From assembly GCA_963820075.1 (NCBI GenBank), contig CAWFYS010000007.1:103739-167738 (forward strand): DNA of 64,000 nt, read 5' to 3'. Within the stretch, counting starts at the first letter, position 1, and every line of letters starts with the position of its first letter. The notes below the pieces were generated by a model that did no database searches, was not told the origin of the DNA, and was given only the letters and a program-made list of their open reading frames with translations. A program made the translations under genes and the position numbers. The stretch comes from Kumtagia sp963820075. GTDB taxonomy: Bacteria; Pseudomonadota; Alphaproteobacteria; Rhizobiales; Rhizobiaceae. Positions 44,971 through 53,608 of the stretch are shown in pieces.

Positions 44971-45921
44971 TCACGCAGTCGCCGGCGCGGCAAAACGGTA
45001 CGGCCCAGGCATGCCCGCGGCCTCTTTCGCAACATCGGCCAAAAATCCAAGCAGGGCCGAAGCGATCGTGTCGGCGATATTCACCGCGCTGACCGACTGG
45101 AGCCCGGACCAGGCCGGCATGCTGTTGACCTCGATCACGTAGAGCCTGCCCTCGGCAGCCGCGATGATATCGACCCCGGCGAATTGCGCGCCGACGGCTG
45201 CCGCTGCGGCGACCGCAAGTTCCGTCAATTCGCGTTCGCGGTGGTTGCCAATCTCTTCCGGGACGGCGCCACGGTTGACATTGGTGACCCAATCGTCGCC
45301 GCGCCGGCCCATCATTGCCGGCACCTTGCCGGCGCAGACGAAGACACGATAGTCCAGATAGGGCGGGCCGGCGCGCGGCACATAGTGCTGGAGATAGTAC
45401 ACCCCGTTTACTTCATCCTCGTCCGGCAGGTCGGAGCGCGCACGCACCAGCCTGATGCCGCGCCCTTGCGCGCCAAATAGCGGTTTCACCACCAATGCCG
45501 CGCGCCGAAGCTCGCGCTCGACAAGGCGCTCGGCCGCGGCCCTTCCCTCGACGGCAAAGGTGGGCGGTATCGGCAGGCCGGCGCTCTTGAGCAGGAAAGT
45601 CGTCATCGACTTGTCGACGCAGCGTTCGATCGCTTGCGCGGAGTTCCAAACCGGCACGGAAAGTTTCGCCAGCGCGTGCAGCACACCGAGGCGCCGCGTG
45701 ATCACCTCGAACGAACCGGCCGCGATGGAGCGGACGAGGACGGCATCCGGCAGACCGCGCGGAAACCCCGGAATCATAAGGCCGGAGGGCTGATCGCTGT
45801 CGAATGCGATCGAAGCCAGGGGCGTGGTCGCGACAAAGGCGCCCCGGCGGCGCAGCGCGGAAGCTAACCCCGCGAAACGCTTGTCCCGGCTGTCGTTGAC
45901 GACGAGGATGCCGGGGATCAC
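44971..45921 (-). CDS. RimK-like ATP-grasp protein of the H4MPT cluster
   Basis: About 316 residues from GTG 45921; longer starts would read into a palindromic repeat (45989-46111), so the repeat argues for the later start. VIPGILVVNDSRDKRFAGLA opens it; the ATP-grasp core is seen as RRAALVVKPLFGAQGRGIRL, YYLQHYVPRAGPPYLDYRVF and GRLYVIEVNSMPAWSGLQ. RimK-like ligases add amino acids such as glutamate to cofactors; in this cluster the target may be the H4MPT or methanofuran side chain. Confidence 0.8.
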   Translation of the reverse strand: MIPGILVVNDSRDKRFAGLASALRRRGAFVATTPLASIAFDSDQPSGLMIPGFPRGLPDAVLVRSIAAGSFEVITRRLGVLHALAKLSVPVWNSAQAIERCVDKSMTTFLLKSAGLPIPPTFAVEGRAAAERLVERELRRAALVVKPLFGAQGRGIRLVRARSDLPDEDEVNGVYYLQHYVPRAGPPYLDYRVFVCAGKVPAMMGRRGDDWVTNVNRGAVPEEIGNHRERELTELAVAAAAAVGAQFAGVDIIAAAEGRLYVIEVNSMPAWSGLQSVSAVNIADTIASALLGFLADVAKEAAGMPGPYRFAAPATA

Positions 45922-45988
45922 GCCGCCACCAAATCTGCCGGAGCAGGATGAATTGGGGCGGAGTCCAAAGTACACGACAGCAGCCTGA

Positions 45989-46111
45989 TTTTGCCCCTCA
46001 TCCGGCCTGCCGGCCACCTTCTCCCCGCAAGCGGGGCGAAGGGAACACGGCCGCAACGCCGACGACCCCCTCGCCCCGCTTGCGGGGAGAGGGTAAGGGT
46101 GAGGGGCAAAA
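45989..46111. repeat. Palindromic repeat related to family B
   Basis: Outer arms TTTTGCCCCTCA and TGAGGGGCAAAA are perfect complements; inner arms CTCCCCGCAAGCGGGGCGAAGG and its partner CCCCTCGCCCCGCTTGCGGGGAGAGGG are nearly so. It lies between the mch 3' end and the RimK-like gene of the same operon and may attenuate or terminate transcription between them. Confidence 0.8.
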
Positions 46112-46209
46112 CCGGCCTCGAAACAATGAAATGATCCTTGTGTCGTGAACTATGAGCGGAGTCGCTCATCCTGTTCTAACTCCGTACTTACTTACTCATG
46201 ATATTCGTA

Positions 46210-46230
46210 CGAAAAGTCTGCAACTTTTCG
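46210..46230. terminator. Small hairpin after mch
   Basis: CGAAAAGT and ACTTTTCG pair around CTGCA, 15 bases beyond the mch stop on the minus strand. There is no T-run. It resembles the short intergenic palindromes of rhizobia and could equally be an mRNA-stabilising stem. Confidence 0.4.
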
Positions 46231-46245
46231 GAATCATGCGCTGGG

Positions 46246-47202
46246 CTAACCCAGACTGCGGTCGAGCATCGCCAGATCGCGTGAGCCGGCGCGGAATGTA
46301 TCGCCCGTTTCAATCGCCGTCACGATGACCTCGGCCGGGCTGAACAGCAATGGATCGATCGCGTAGAAATCCCCCTTGAAGTGCTTGAAAATCCGCGCGA
46401 ATGGCTGCCCGTAGTCGCGCGAGGCGCGGCTTGGCAGCTTCTCGGCCAGGTCGCGGGCGGCTTCCGCCGCCCCGCGCACGAATAGCTGCACGAGCCCGCC
46501 ATAGATGATGGCGTCGTTGGTGCGGCCCATGGCGGTCAGGAAATCCGGATGCGGCGCCGGTATGGGCGCGGTGCCCACGCCTTCGACGATGTGGTCGAGC
46601 GGAAATTTGAGATCATTGGCCTTGTGCAGCGCCACCTCGAGCACGCGCGATACGATCTGGACGGTGCCGGCCATGCTCTGGGTCGGCGCGTAGAGAAAAG
46701 TGAGCTTGTCGGCCGGCAGTCCGGTGGCCCCTGCGACCTTTTCCACGACCGGCGGCGGCGGCGCCGCCGCTGTCTCCAGGACGAGCACCGCCGAGGACGC
46801 AATGTCACGGTAGCCAAGCGTCTCGAACAGGGGTTCGACGCGAGCCAGCGCGCGCGCGGGGCCCGAGCCCATGGCGAAATAGCCATCACTCGACAGGTTC
46901 CAGCCGGCATATTGCGCGCCCAGGCAGGCAAGAACCGGCTGCGACGACCGCACCTCCACACTGAACGGCCACTTCGTAAGCGCGCCGTTCATCACCGCCA
47001 TAATACGGCCCAGGCCACCCATCGCGGCCGCCGCCATGCGCAGACCGGCATCGATCCCGCCGGCCGCCCTGGCGCCGGCGTCGATCAGGCACTCTCCCGC
47101 CGGGCCTTTCGTGACTGCGATGCGCAACAGTTCGGCATCGCGGATCATATCGTCGGCGATACGCTGCGCATTATCGTTCAGCAGCGCCGATCCATCCTTC
47201 AT
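46246..47202 (-). CDS. mch: Methenyl-tetrahydromethanopterin cyclohydrolase
   Basis: 318 residues from ATG 47202, overlapping the ATP-grasp stop (ATGA). It hydrolyses methenyl-H4MPT to formyl-H4MPT in formaldehyde oxidation. LIDAGARAAGGIDAGLRMA, VRSSQPVLACLGAQYAGWNL, PLDHIVEGVGTAPIPAPHPD, MGRTNDAIIYGG and PSRASRDYGQPFARIF are invariant family segments. Full length. It lies downstream of mtdB, its pathway partner, with the ATP-grasp gene between. Confidence 0.95.
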   Translation of the reverse strand: MKDGSALLNDNAQRIADDMIRDAELLRIAVTKGPAGECLIDAGARAAGGIDAGLRMAAAAMGGLGRIMAVMNGALTKWPFSVEVRSSQPVLACLGAQYAGWNLSSDGYFAMGSGPARALARVEPLFETLGYRDIASSAVLVLETAAAPPPPVVEKVAGATGLPADKLTFLYAPTQSMAGTVQIVSRVLEVALHKANDLKFPLDHIVEGVGTAPIPAPHPDFLTAMGRTNDAIIYGGLVQLFVRGAAEAARDLAEKLPSRASRDYGQPFARIFKHFKGDFYAIDPLLFSPAEVIVTAIETGDTFRAGSRDLAMLDRSLG

Positions 47203-48560
47203 GGCCGGCCTCCGGCCCAGCAACGCTCCAGTTCCCGCACCTGCCTGATCACGGCCCGCCGGCTCGCGGCCGCGCTCGGCCCGCTGGCAAGTACGGTGCA
47301 GACGGGATCGCCGGCGACAAGCCGCGTGCCGGGCGCCTGACGATCCGCCGTCCAGTCCGGCCAGGCGGTTGCCGGAAAATGCGCGACCCCCGCCGACGCA
47401 TAGGTAACGATTGAAGCCATCGAGTCGGCGAAGCGCGGCAGATCATAGGCTTCGCCCCTTGCGGCGCGCAGATGCGCCTCCATCAACGGCGTACCGATGC
47501 TGTCAAAAATATCGAGCGTCGCCCCTGGGCGCGGATTGATCTCGACCAGTTGATGGCCTTCATCGCCATGGATGAAATCAGCGCCGCACAGGCCGGCCAG
47601 TCCGGCGCGACGAACGAGACCGGAAAGCCAGCCGCCGATTTTCGTGGCCTCGCAGCGACTGAAACGTCTCAGCCGAACGGCGCCGCCATAGCGAAAGGGC
47701 GCCTCAGGCGCTGGCGAGGTCCACTGCCGGCTGAAACCGACAATGCGTGCAATGTGGCCATCAGCAATGAACAGCGCCGAAATGCTGTTGCCGGGAATGA
47801 AGCGCTGGAAATACCGATCCGGTACCGGCAAGGACTTCGAACTCGGACTGGCGGGATGGCCGTTCGGCCCCCTCTCCGGCCGCTTCGCGGCCACCTCTCC
47901 CCCGCTTTGCGGGGGCGAGGAAACGCCGGCCGGGCCGCTTGACGCCCTTCCTCGCCCCCGCAGGGGGAGAGGTGGCTTGCGAAGCAAGCCGGAGAGGGGG
48001 CGGTTTTCAATCACTGATAATCCGGGTACGGAGCCCTTTGATGCCTGCATCGCACCATCCGCCCGCCGGACATGCCAGCCGCCCGCGCCGCCCGCGGTCT
48101 TGACCAGCCAATTCTCCGGGTCGGACGGGGTCTCCAGTCGCACTTCCGGATGCGGAATGCCCAGTTCGGCGCAGTCGGCGGCCAGCCTCAGCGGGTCCTT
48201 GACCCGGCGGATCGCCGCGCCGCTGTTGCCGGCGAGCGGGAAATGCCGGGCGATCTCGTCGACGATTTCGGTCTTGCGCTCGAAGCCGGAGCCCAGAACC
48301 ACCGCAAGCGGCGCTTCATCTCCCGCCAGCGTCCGAAGCGTCTCCACCACCCTTTCCGCTTGAATGCCGCTGCCGAGACCGCCGGGCATCCTGATCGCAC
48401 GCTCAGCCAGATCCAACGTATCGGTATCGCAAAAGAAGTCGGCGACAAGCGGGCGGTAGCCGGCGCGCCGCGCCGCTGCGGCCAGCGCCCGGCCCGAAAT
48501 CGCCGCGATCAACAGAGAGCCGGCGTTATTTGGCAATCTCGCGAGCAAGGGCGAACGCAT
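47199..48560 (-). CDS. ATP-grasp protein of the H4MPT cluster containing an in-frame palindromic repeat
   Basis: About 453 residues from ATG 48560, which overlaps mtdB by 35 bases. The N-terminal domain is LIAAISGRALAAAARRAGYR. The ATP-grasp part is NWLVKTAGGAGGWHVRRADG, then RYFQRFIPGNSISALFIADG, LCGADFIHGDEGHQLVEINP and RPGATLDIFDSIGT. Between the two glycine-rich strands lie about 45 extra residues (RKPPLPLRGRGRASSGPAGV, SPPQSGGEVAAKRPERG) encoded by repeat family B at 47868-48000. The family (ligase of unknown substrate) normally lacks this insert. Confidence 0.8.
   Translation of the reverse strand: MRSPLLARLPNNAGSLLIAAISGRALAAAARRAGYRPLVADFFCDTDTLDLAERAIRMPGGLGSGIQAERVVETLRTLAGDEAPLAVVLGSGFERKTEIVDEIARHFPLAGNSGAAIRRVKDPLRLAADCAELGIPHPEVRLETPSDPENWLVKTAGGAGGWHVRRADGAMQASKGSVPGLSVIENRPLSGLLRKPPLPLRGRGRASSGPAGVSSPPQSGGEVAAKRPERGPNGHPASPSSKSLPVPDRYFQRFIPGNSISALFIADGHIARIVGFSRQWTSPAPEAPFRYGGAVRLRRFSRCEATKIGGWLSGLVRRAGLAGLCGADFIHGDEGHQLVEINPRPGATLDIFDSIGTPLMEAHLRAARGEAYDLPRFADSMASIVTYASAGVAHFPATAWPDWTADRQAPGTRLVAGDPVCTVLASGPSAAASRRAVIRQVRELERCWAGGRP
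47868..48000. repeat. Palindromic repeat family B, copy inside the ATP-grasp gene
   Basis: Left arm 47868-47903 is identical over 36 bases to the left arm at 6214-6249; right arm 47963-48000 is its drifted complement (GGTGGCTTGCGAAGCAAGCC in place of GGTGGCCGCGAAGCGGCC). The reading frame of the host gene passes through it without a stop. Confidence 0.85.
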
Positions 48561-49419
48561 CCTGAAAGTCGAAGGCAACAGCTTTGTCAGCTTCGATCAT
48601 TTTTTTGAAGAGGCCGAACTCAACCTTGTATTTGACGTTGCCTATGGCCAGCGGACCAATTCCGACGGCCTTTGTCGCGAGCTCCTCCCCGTCGGCGTTG
48701 ACCGCCAGCCCTTCGATACCCGCCGGTGGCACCGCATTCACGTCGGCGGCGACGAGCAGGCTTCCGGCGCGTTCCAATTGCGCCCTGGAGATCACCTGAA
48801 CGCCTGCCCGGGCAGCCGCGAGGATCACTTCGGTCGTCCCGATCAGCTGCTCCCTGAGGGAGTCGGTCGAGCCGTCCGCCGCCTCGAGGTCCACGCCGAA
48901 CCGGCCCTTGACGCTCGCCGCGATACTGGCCACGCGTTCGACGCCGTCATAGCCGACGATCGTCACCTTGGCTCCTTGCCTGGCGGCGATGACCGCGGTG
49001 CAGAAGCCGACCACGCCGGTGGCGCCGAAGATCGTGACCCGCGTTCCCTTCAAGCTGCGCCCGAACCTCCCCGCCAGCGCCTTTTCCACCTTGGCGACCA
49101 TCGCCGCTGCCGTGGTGAACGACCCGGCGGGATCGGCGAACACGGAAATCCTGAAAGGCGGCACCATCGCCTTCCTGGCCGCGTCGAACATGTCGAGGGC
49201 GAGCGCTACATCCTTGCCGGCAACGAATACGCCGGTGCCGACGCCGGCATCCGGCGGACGCGAGAAGATGGCGTCCTGCACAAGACCGGCGACTTCCCCC
49301 AGGTTCACACCGACATAGGGAACAACCGCGTCGAATCCCGCATCAAGCGCCATGTTCACGTCGAACGGGCTCATGTGCTTCAGCGGCGTCAGCATGTGCA
49401 GAATATGTTTGCGCGCCAT
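48526..49419 (-). CDS. mtdB: NAD(P)-dependent methylene-tetrahydromethanopterin dehydrogenase
   Basis: 297 residues. It oxidises methylene-H4MPT to methenyl-H4MPT. KHILHMLTPLKHMSPFDVNM, AGFDAVVPYVGVNLGEVAGL, FSRPPDAGVGTGVFVAGKD and the Rossmann motif TRVTIFGATGVVGFCTAVIA are typical; the Rossmann domain starts near residue 128. Full length, 36 bases downstream of mptG. Confidence 0.93.
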   Translation of the reverse strand: MARKHILHMLTPLKHMSPFDVNMALDAGFDAVVPYVGVNLGEVAGLVQDAIFSRPPDAGVGTGVFVAGKDVALALDMFDAARKAMVPPFRISVFADPAGSFTTAAAMVAKVEKALAGRFGRSLKGTRVTIFGATGVVGFCTAVIAARQGAKVTIVGYDGVERVASIAASVKGRFGVDLEAADGSTDSLREQLIGTTEVILAAARAGVQVISRAQLERAGSLLVAADVNAVPPAGIEGLAVNADGEELATKAVGIGPLAIGNVKYKVEFGLFKKMIEADKAVAFDFQDAFALAREIAK

Positions 49420-49455
49420 TATCTCCTCCGCCTGAAAGCGGCACCAGCTCTGGGA

Positions 49456-50424
49456 TCAACTGCCGACGAGATCGAGGCCGGTCGAAATGATTGTGGCGCC
49501 GGCGTTGCGGCCCTGCACGATCCTGAGTTCGATGCCCTCTCCGGCCATGTGCTGGACGGACGCGACCATCTGCCGGGCTGCACGCTCCGACGGCGCGAAT
49601 GCAAAGCTCGTAGGGCCCCACGAGCTTTGGCCTATGCCGGCGGCTCCGGCTTCGGCCAGACCTTGAACCACCTTCCCCACGCATCTCGAGGTGAACGCTC
49701 CGCCTTGCGCGGGCGCGAAATGAGTCCCGACCAGCGTCTGGATCGCCGTCACGGCGGCGCCGAAGGCCGAGAAGTCCCCTTGCACAAGGCCGGGCATCAT
49801 CCCCATCAGCACCTGTCGGCATATCTCGCCGACGCTGGCTCGCGGGAACGGCGGCAGGGAGCGGAACGCCTCGATTTCGTCCTCGCCATGGAGCCCTTGC
49901 CGGGTACGATCGAGGACAAGGATCACACGCCACTCATCCGGAAAGGCCAGGCGAGCCACGACGGGAGGCGGGCTGCCGCTGTCGTCCCTGCCGGCGTCGA
50001 TGATTACGCCGCCCTCCGCGAAACTGGCTATGCCGATGCCGGAGCGGCCTCCCCGGTTGAGCAGCCCGGCATCGGCATCGGTGTCGAGCGGCAACTGATG
50101 CAGCGTGCGCAACGCCGCGGCGACGCCAAGCGCCATCTGCGTGCCGGAGCCAAGCCCGGCATGGCGCGGGATCGCCTCCTCGATCACCAGCCGGTGCTGG
50201 GACCGAATGCCGAGGCGTCCGCACAGCGTGGAAAGGTGGCCCGCCGCGCGCGCGCTGTCGGGACCATCGACGACAGTCGCGCCAGAGCGAGACAGCGAAA
50301 CGACGGTCTCGGGCTCGCTGAGCGGCAGGCCGATGCTGCCGAAGCGCCGCCCTTTTCCGCCGCTGGGGTCGAGGAAGCCGAGATGCAGCCGGGCGGGCAC
50401 TCTGACGGTAACGGAATTCGACAT
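49456..50424 (-). CDS. mptG: Beta-ribofuranosylaminobenzene 5'-phosphate synthase
   Basis: 322 residues of the GHMP kinase fold. It makes the first committed intermediate of H4MPT from 4-aminobenzoate and PRPP. VRVPARLHLGFLDPSGGKGR (N-terminal motif), PRHAGLGSGTQMALGVAAAL (GHMP glycine-rich motif near residue 88-107), GRSGIGIASFAEGGVIIDAG and GQSSWGPTSFAFAPSE mark the family. First gene of the leftward operon, divergent from the pterin dehydratase gene with 150 bases between. Confidence 0.9.
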   Translation of the reverse strand: MSNSVTVRVPARLHLGFLDPSGGKGRRFGSIGLPLSEPETVVSLSRSGATVVDGPDSARAAGHLSTLCGRLGIRSQHRLVIEEAIPRHAGLGSGTQMALGVAAALRTLHQLPLDTDADAGLLNRGGRSGIGIASFAEGGVIIDAGRDDSGSPPPVVARLAFPDEWRVILVLDRTRQGLHGEDEIEAFRSLPPFPRASVGEICRQVLMGMMPGLVQGDFSAFGAAVTAIQTLVGTHFAPAQGGAFTSRCVGKVVQGLAEAGAAGIGQSSWGPTSFAFAPSERAARQMVASVQHMAGEGIELRIVQGRNAGATIISTGLDLVGS

Positions 50425-50575
50425 CTATCCCCCGTCGGGTGCATCATATACACCACGGAAGTTCAGGCGCCCGACATCATGATAGCGGCTTTCGTCGTGC
50501 GGGCAAGCGCGACCGGGAGGCGGCGCCCTCTACTTTGGTGCCAAGGCCCGAGGCTGCGAGAAAGGGAGAATCGAG

Positions 50576-50950
50576 ATGCGCGAGAAAGACAAAGTCTACT
50601 CCGAAGCCGAGATCGTCGAACGGCTGGAAAAGGAGCTGCCGAAATGGCGATACGAGAACGGCTGGATTCGGCGCAAATACAAAACCCATAGCTGGAAGTC
50701 GACGCTGATGGTCATCAACACCGTCGGCCATCTGGCGGAAGCGGCGTGGCACCACCCCGACCTGAAGGCGTCCTACGCCTGGGTGGAGGTATTGCTGCAA
50801 AACCACGACGCCAAGGGTATCACCGACAAGGACTTCGAACTGGCAAAGAAGATCGAGGACGTCGTCCAGTGGCAGCCCGCCAAGGAGGGCGGCGCGCTGG
50901 AAGGAACACCGCCCACCGACCAGCGCTTCGCCTACATCAAATACGGCTGA
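50576..50950 (+). CDS. Pterin-4a-carbinolamine dehydratase-like protein
   Basis: 124 residues from ATG 50576 (AAAGGGAGAATCGAG upstream). WRYENGWIRRKYKTHSWKST and NTVGHLAEAAWHHPDLKASY AWVEV show the family His pair and HP motif; GITDKDFELAKKIEDV is the C-terminal helix. Versions of this protein occur in methylotroph H4MPT clusters, where they may act on dihydropterin intermediates. The C-terminal 20 residues (EGTPPTDQRFAYIKYG) extend beyond the usual end. Confidence 0.85.
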   Translation: MREKDKVYSEAEIVERLEKELPKWRYENGWIRRKYKTHSWKSTLMVINTVGHLAEAAWHHPDLKASYAWVEVLLQNHDAKGITDKDFELAKKIEDVVQWQPAKEGGALEGTPPTDQRFAYIKYG

Positions 50951-51147
50951 TGCCGTCCGGAGTATGCAACCGCGTGAATACGCCTGAAGAATTCGCCGGC
51001 GCGGTGAAACACTTCCAGGCTGGGGTTAAGCTTGACCCAGATTTCGGCGCGGCTTATGCGCAACTTGCAGCGGCATATTGGACGGCCGACATCGTTCGTT
51101 CGGTCGTCATGGGCCTTTCGATAGAGGAGGCCTGTCGCAAGGTCTGA
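50950..51147 (+). pseudogene. TPR-repeat fragment
   Basis: A 65-residue frame starting at ATG 50950 within the dehydratase stop (TGATG). EEFAGAVKHFQAGVKLDPDF and GAAYAQLAAAYWTADIV match one TPR unit from cyclase-type TPR proteins (LDPDFA-AYAQLAAVYW). There is no further repeat. Probably the remnant of a larger gene; the ATG overlap with the dehydratase is probably chance. Confidence 0.5.
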
Positions 51148-51226
51148 ATTGAAGCCCTTTTCTTCAACCACAAGCCTGTGAATTGATCACCGCGACCGGG
51201 CGTGTTCGCGGCGCGATGCCTGTCCA

Positions 51227-51703
51227 TCAGTCCTGCCCTTCATCGGCTCCGTTCCCCTCCAGTTTCCGCCGCAGTGCCGTCACGACGCGGTGCGTCGTGT
51301 CGATGTCCTCAACTGCAAGCCCTTCGGAGAGACGGTCGATCCAGGGGGCCTGCATGCGCATGGCCGCGTCGAAGGTGTTTTTCCCCTTGTCCGTCAGCAC
51401 GACGAGTTGCGCCCGCCGGTGATGGGGGTTGGTCTGGAATGCGGCAAGTCCCTCCCTCACCAGATCGTTGACGATGCGCTGGACGTTCTGACGGTTGGCG
51501 CCCATGTCGCGCGCCAGCCATGCGACCGGCTGCGACCTGTCCGCTGCGACTATAGTACCGAGGACCTGCCAGCGGGCGCTGGTCAAGCCGAGGCCGGCGA
51601 CCAGCCTGTCGCCCGCAGTGATTATCCGGCTGTTGAGCCTGAACAGATCGAGAATGAGATCGGTCAAGGCGGTTCCGGCCTGGCTTCGTTCGGACTCTGA
51701 CAT
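51227..51703 (-). CDS. MarR family transcription regulator
   Basis: 158 residues. Winged helix-turn-helix: LTSARWQVLGTIVAADRSQP, VAWLARDMGANRQNVQRIVN (recognition helix) and the wing FQTNPHHRRAQLVVLTDKGK. Helices at both ends give the MarR dimer. Divergent from the monooxygenase gene; the palindrome at 51723-51740 in the shared 96-base gap is the probable operator, so the protein likely represses both genes. Confidence 0.88.
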   Translation of the reverse strand: MSESERSQAGTALTDLILDLFRLNSRIITAGDRLVAGLGLTSARWQVLGTIVAADRSQPVAWLARDMGANRQNVQRIVNDLVREGLAAFQTNPHHRRAQLVVLTDKGKNTFDAAMRMQAPWIDRLSEGLAVEDIDTTHRVVTALRRKLEGNGADEGQD

Positions 51704-51722
51704 TTGGCACCATATGATGATA

Positions 51723-51740
51723 TTGACATTATGTTGTCAA
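51723..51740. promoter_or_regulatory. Probable MarR operator
   Basis: TTGACATTATGTTGTCAA is an imperfect palindrome (TTGACA and TGTCAA arms). It lies 20 bases upstream of the MarR start and 60 upstream of the monooxygenase start. A half site TTGACATCATGG follows at 51766. TTGACA at 51723 could also be a -35 box, so binding would block the promoter. Confidence 0.55.
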
Positions 51741-51799
51741 AATATTATGTGTCTATCATACCAGATTGACATCATGGAACCAAATCGGACGGAGCCACC

Positions 51800-52168
51800 A
51801 TGCCGCTCATGCGCCCACTTGACCCAGCCTTCCCGATCGATCTTCAGCTCGCCATCGACGCCTCCCCCGTCGTGCTCGTCAACGTCTTTACGCTCGACAA
51901 GGCCGACGAGGCGACGTTCCTGCGAGTCTGGCAGGACGACGCGGTGTTCATGAAGCAGCAGCCCGGTTTCATCTCGACCCAGCTTCACCGCGCGGTCGGC
52001 GAAAGTCCGACCTACCTGAACTACGCCGTCTGGGAGTCGACCGCCGACTTCCGCGCCGCGTTCATGCGGCCGGAGTTCAGGGCGTCGCTCTCGGCCTATC
52101 CGTCCTCGGCCGCCGCCTCGCCGCATCTGTTCCAGAAGGTCGCGGTGCCGGGCGTCTGCGTCGCATAG
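51800..52168 (+). CDS. Antibiotic biosynthesis monooxygenase-domain protein
   Basis: 122 residues. The ABM ferredoxin-like fold is seen in VVLVNVFTLDKADEATFLRV WQDD, QQPGFISTQLHRAVGESPTY and YAVWESTADFRAAFMRPEF. Such small proteins are cofactor-free oxygenases or heme-degrading-like enzymes. Regulated by the divergent MarR gene and followed after 30 bases by a membrane protein gene, so the unit may detoxify or export a small quinone or aromatic compound; that is inference. Confidence 0.8.
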   Translation: MPLMRPLDPAFPIDLQLAIDASPVVLVNVFTLDKADEATFLRVWQDDAVFMKQQPGFISTQLHRAVGESPTYLNYAVWESTADFRAAFMRPEFRASLSAYPSSAAASPHLFQKVAVPGVCVA

Positions 52169-52198
52169 CCGAAGCGGGCGGCAGGAGCGGCGAACGTC

Positions 52199-52645
52199 AT
52201 GCTCAAATTCATCCATCCGGTCGCCGGCGTGATCGCGCTGCTGACGATCCTCACATTTTGGCTGTCGACGGCTTTCGCCGAACTGTTCGGGTCGCATTCC
52301 ACGGTTGTCGCCGTCAAGACGGCCATACCGTGGGGATTCCTGGTGCTTATCCCGGCGCTGATGGCGGCGGGAGCCTCGGGCTTCGCCCTGTCAAAGGGAC
52401 GGCGGGCCGGGCTGGTGGGCGCGAAGGCCAAGCGCATGCCGCTGATCGCCGCCAACGGCATCCTCGTCCTCATTCCCTCGGCATTGTTTCTTGCGCATGA
52501 GGCGGCAGCCGCCGAGTTCGATACTGCCTTCTATGCCGTGCAGGCGCTTGAACTTGCAGCCGGGGCAGCCAACATCGCACTGCTCGTCCTCAACATGCGC
52601 GATGGCCTGAAGATGAAAGGCCGGCTTCGCCGCCAATCGGCGTGA
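52199..52645 (+). CDS. Small four-helix membrane protein
   Basis: 148 residues with four hydrophobic segments (VAGVIALLTILTFWLSTAFA, AIPWGFLVLIPALMAAGASG, MPLIAANGILVLIPSALFLA, AFYAVQALELAAGAANIALLV). Ends in a basic tail (MKGRLRRQSA). No catalytic motif. Same operon as the ABM protein; function unknown. Confidence 0.7.
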   Translation: MLKFIHPVAGVIALLTILTFWLSTAFAELFGSHSTVVAVKTAIPWGFLVLIPALMAAGASGFALSKGRRAGLVGAKAKRMPLIAANGILVLIPSALFLAHEAAAAEFDTAFYAVQALELAAGAANIALLVLNMRDGLKMKGRLRRQSA

Positions 52646-52696
52646 ACTCCCGTCGGAGCCGTTGTCGAAACATCAGCGAGCAGCTTGCGCGACACT

Positions 52697-53608
52697 TCAG
52701 CGCGGAAATTCCAGCCCCATTTCGCGGTAGCGTTCAGGGTCGTCGCTCCAGTTCTCGCGCACCTTCACGAACAGGAAGAGGTGCACCGGCTGCTCCAGAA
52801 TCGCGGAAAGGTCCTTGCGCGAAGCCTGGCCGATGGCGCGGATGGTCTCGCCCTTTGCTCCCAGCACGATCTTCTTCTGGCTCTCGCGCTCGACATAGAT
52901 CGTCTGCTCGATGCGCACGGAGCCGTCCTTCTTCTCTTCCCATTTCTCGGTTTCGACGTGGGACGAATAGGGAAGCTCCTGATGCAGCCTCAGGAACAGC
53001 TTTTCGCGGGTGATCTCGGCGGCGAGCTGGCGCATCGGCAGGTCGGAAAGCTGGTCCTCCGGATAATACCACGGCCCCGCCGGCAGCGCGGCGGCGAGAT
53101 AGTCCAGAATGTCGTCGCAGCCGGTCCCGGTGAGCGCCGATACCATGAATGTGCGCTCGAAGGCGGCGCGCTCGTTCGCCTCCTTTGCCATCGTCAAGAG
53201 CACTTCGGGCCTCACCCGGTCGACCTTGTTGAGGATGAGCAGCTTCGGCTGGCGCACATGCTTGAGATTGTCGAGGATCGTTTCGGCATCGCCGCGGATG
53301 CCGCGCTCGGTATCGATCAGCAGCATTACCACATCGGCGTCCTTGGCGCCGCCCCAGGCGGTAGTGACCATCGCCTGATCGAGCCGGCGGCGCGGCTTGA
53401 ATATCCCCGGCGTGTCCACAAAGACGATCTGCGCCTGACCGTGGGTGGCGATGCCGCGCACGATGGCCCGCGTCGTCTGCACCTTGTGGGTGACGATGGA
53501 GACTTTCGCACCGACCAGCCGGTTCACCAGCGTCGACTTGCCGGAGTTCGGCGCGCCGATCAGCGCGACGAAGCCGGACCGTGTGCCGGCCGTTTCATCT
53601 CCTGTCAT
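52697..53608 (-). CDS. era: GTPase Era
   Basis: 303 residues from ATG 53608, overlapping the rnc stop (ATGA). G1 GAPNSGKST, G3 VDTPGIFKP, G4 LNKVDRV; the KH domain near the end has GAKGETIRAIGQASRKDLSA. Era binds the 3' end of 16S rRNA and guides 30S assembly. Coupled to rnc, as usual. recO, which often follows, is absent here. Confidence 0.96.
   Translation of the reverse strand: MTGDETAGTRSGFVALIGAPNSGKSTLVNRLVGAKVSIVTHKVQTTRAIVRGIATHGQAQIVFVDTPGIFKPRRRLDQAMVTTAWGGAKDADVVMLLIDTERGIRGDAETILDNLKHVRQPKLLILNKVDRVRPEVLLTMAKEANERAAFERTFMVSALTGTGCDDILDYLAAALPAGPWYYPEDQLSDLPMRQLAAEITREKLFLRLHQELPYSSHVETEKWEEKKDGSVRIEQTIYVERESQKKIVLGAKGETIRAIGQASRKDLSAILEQPVHLFLFVKVRENWSDDPERYREMGLEFPR

Noticed and set aside
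48778..50691. A 637-residue open frame on the plus strand
   Set aside because: Antisense to mtdB and mptG, both certain genes.
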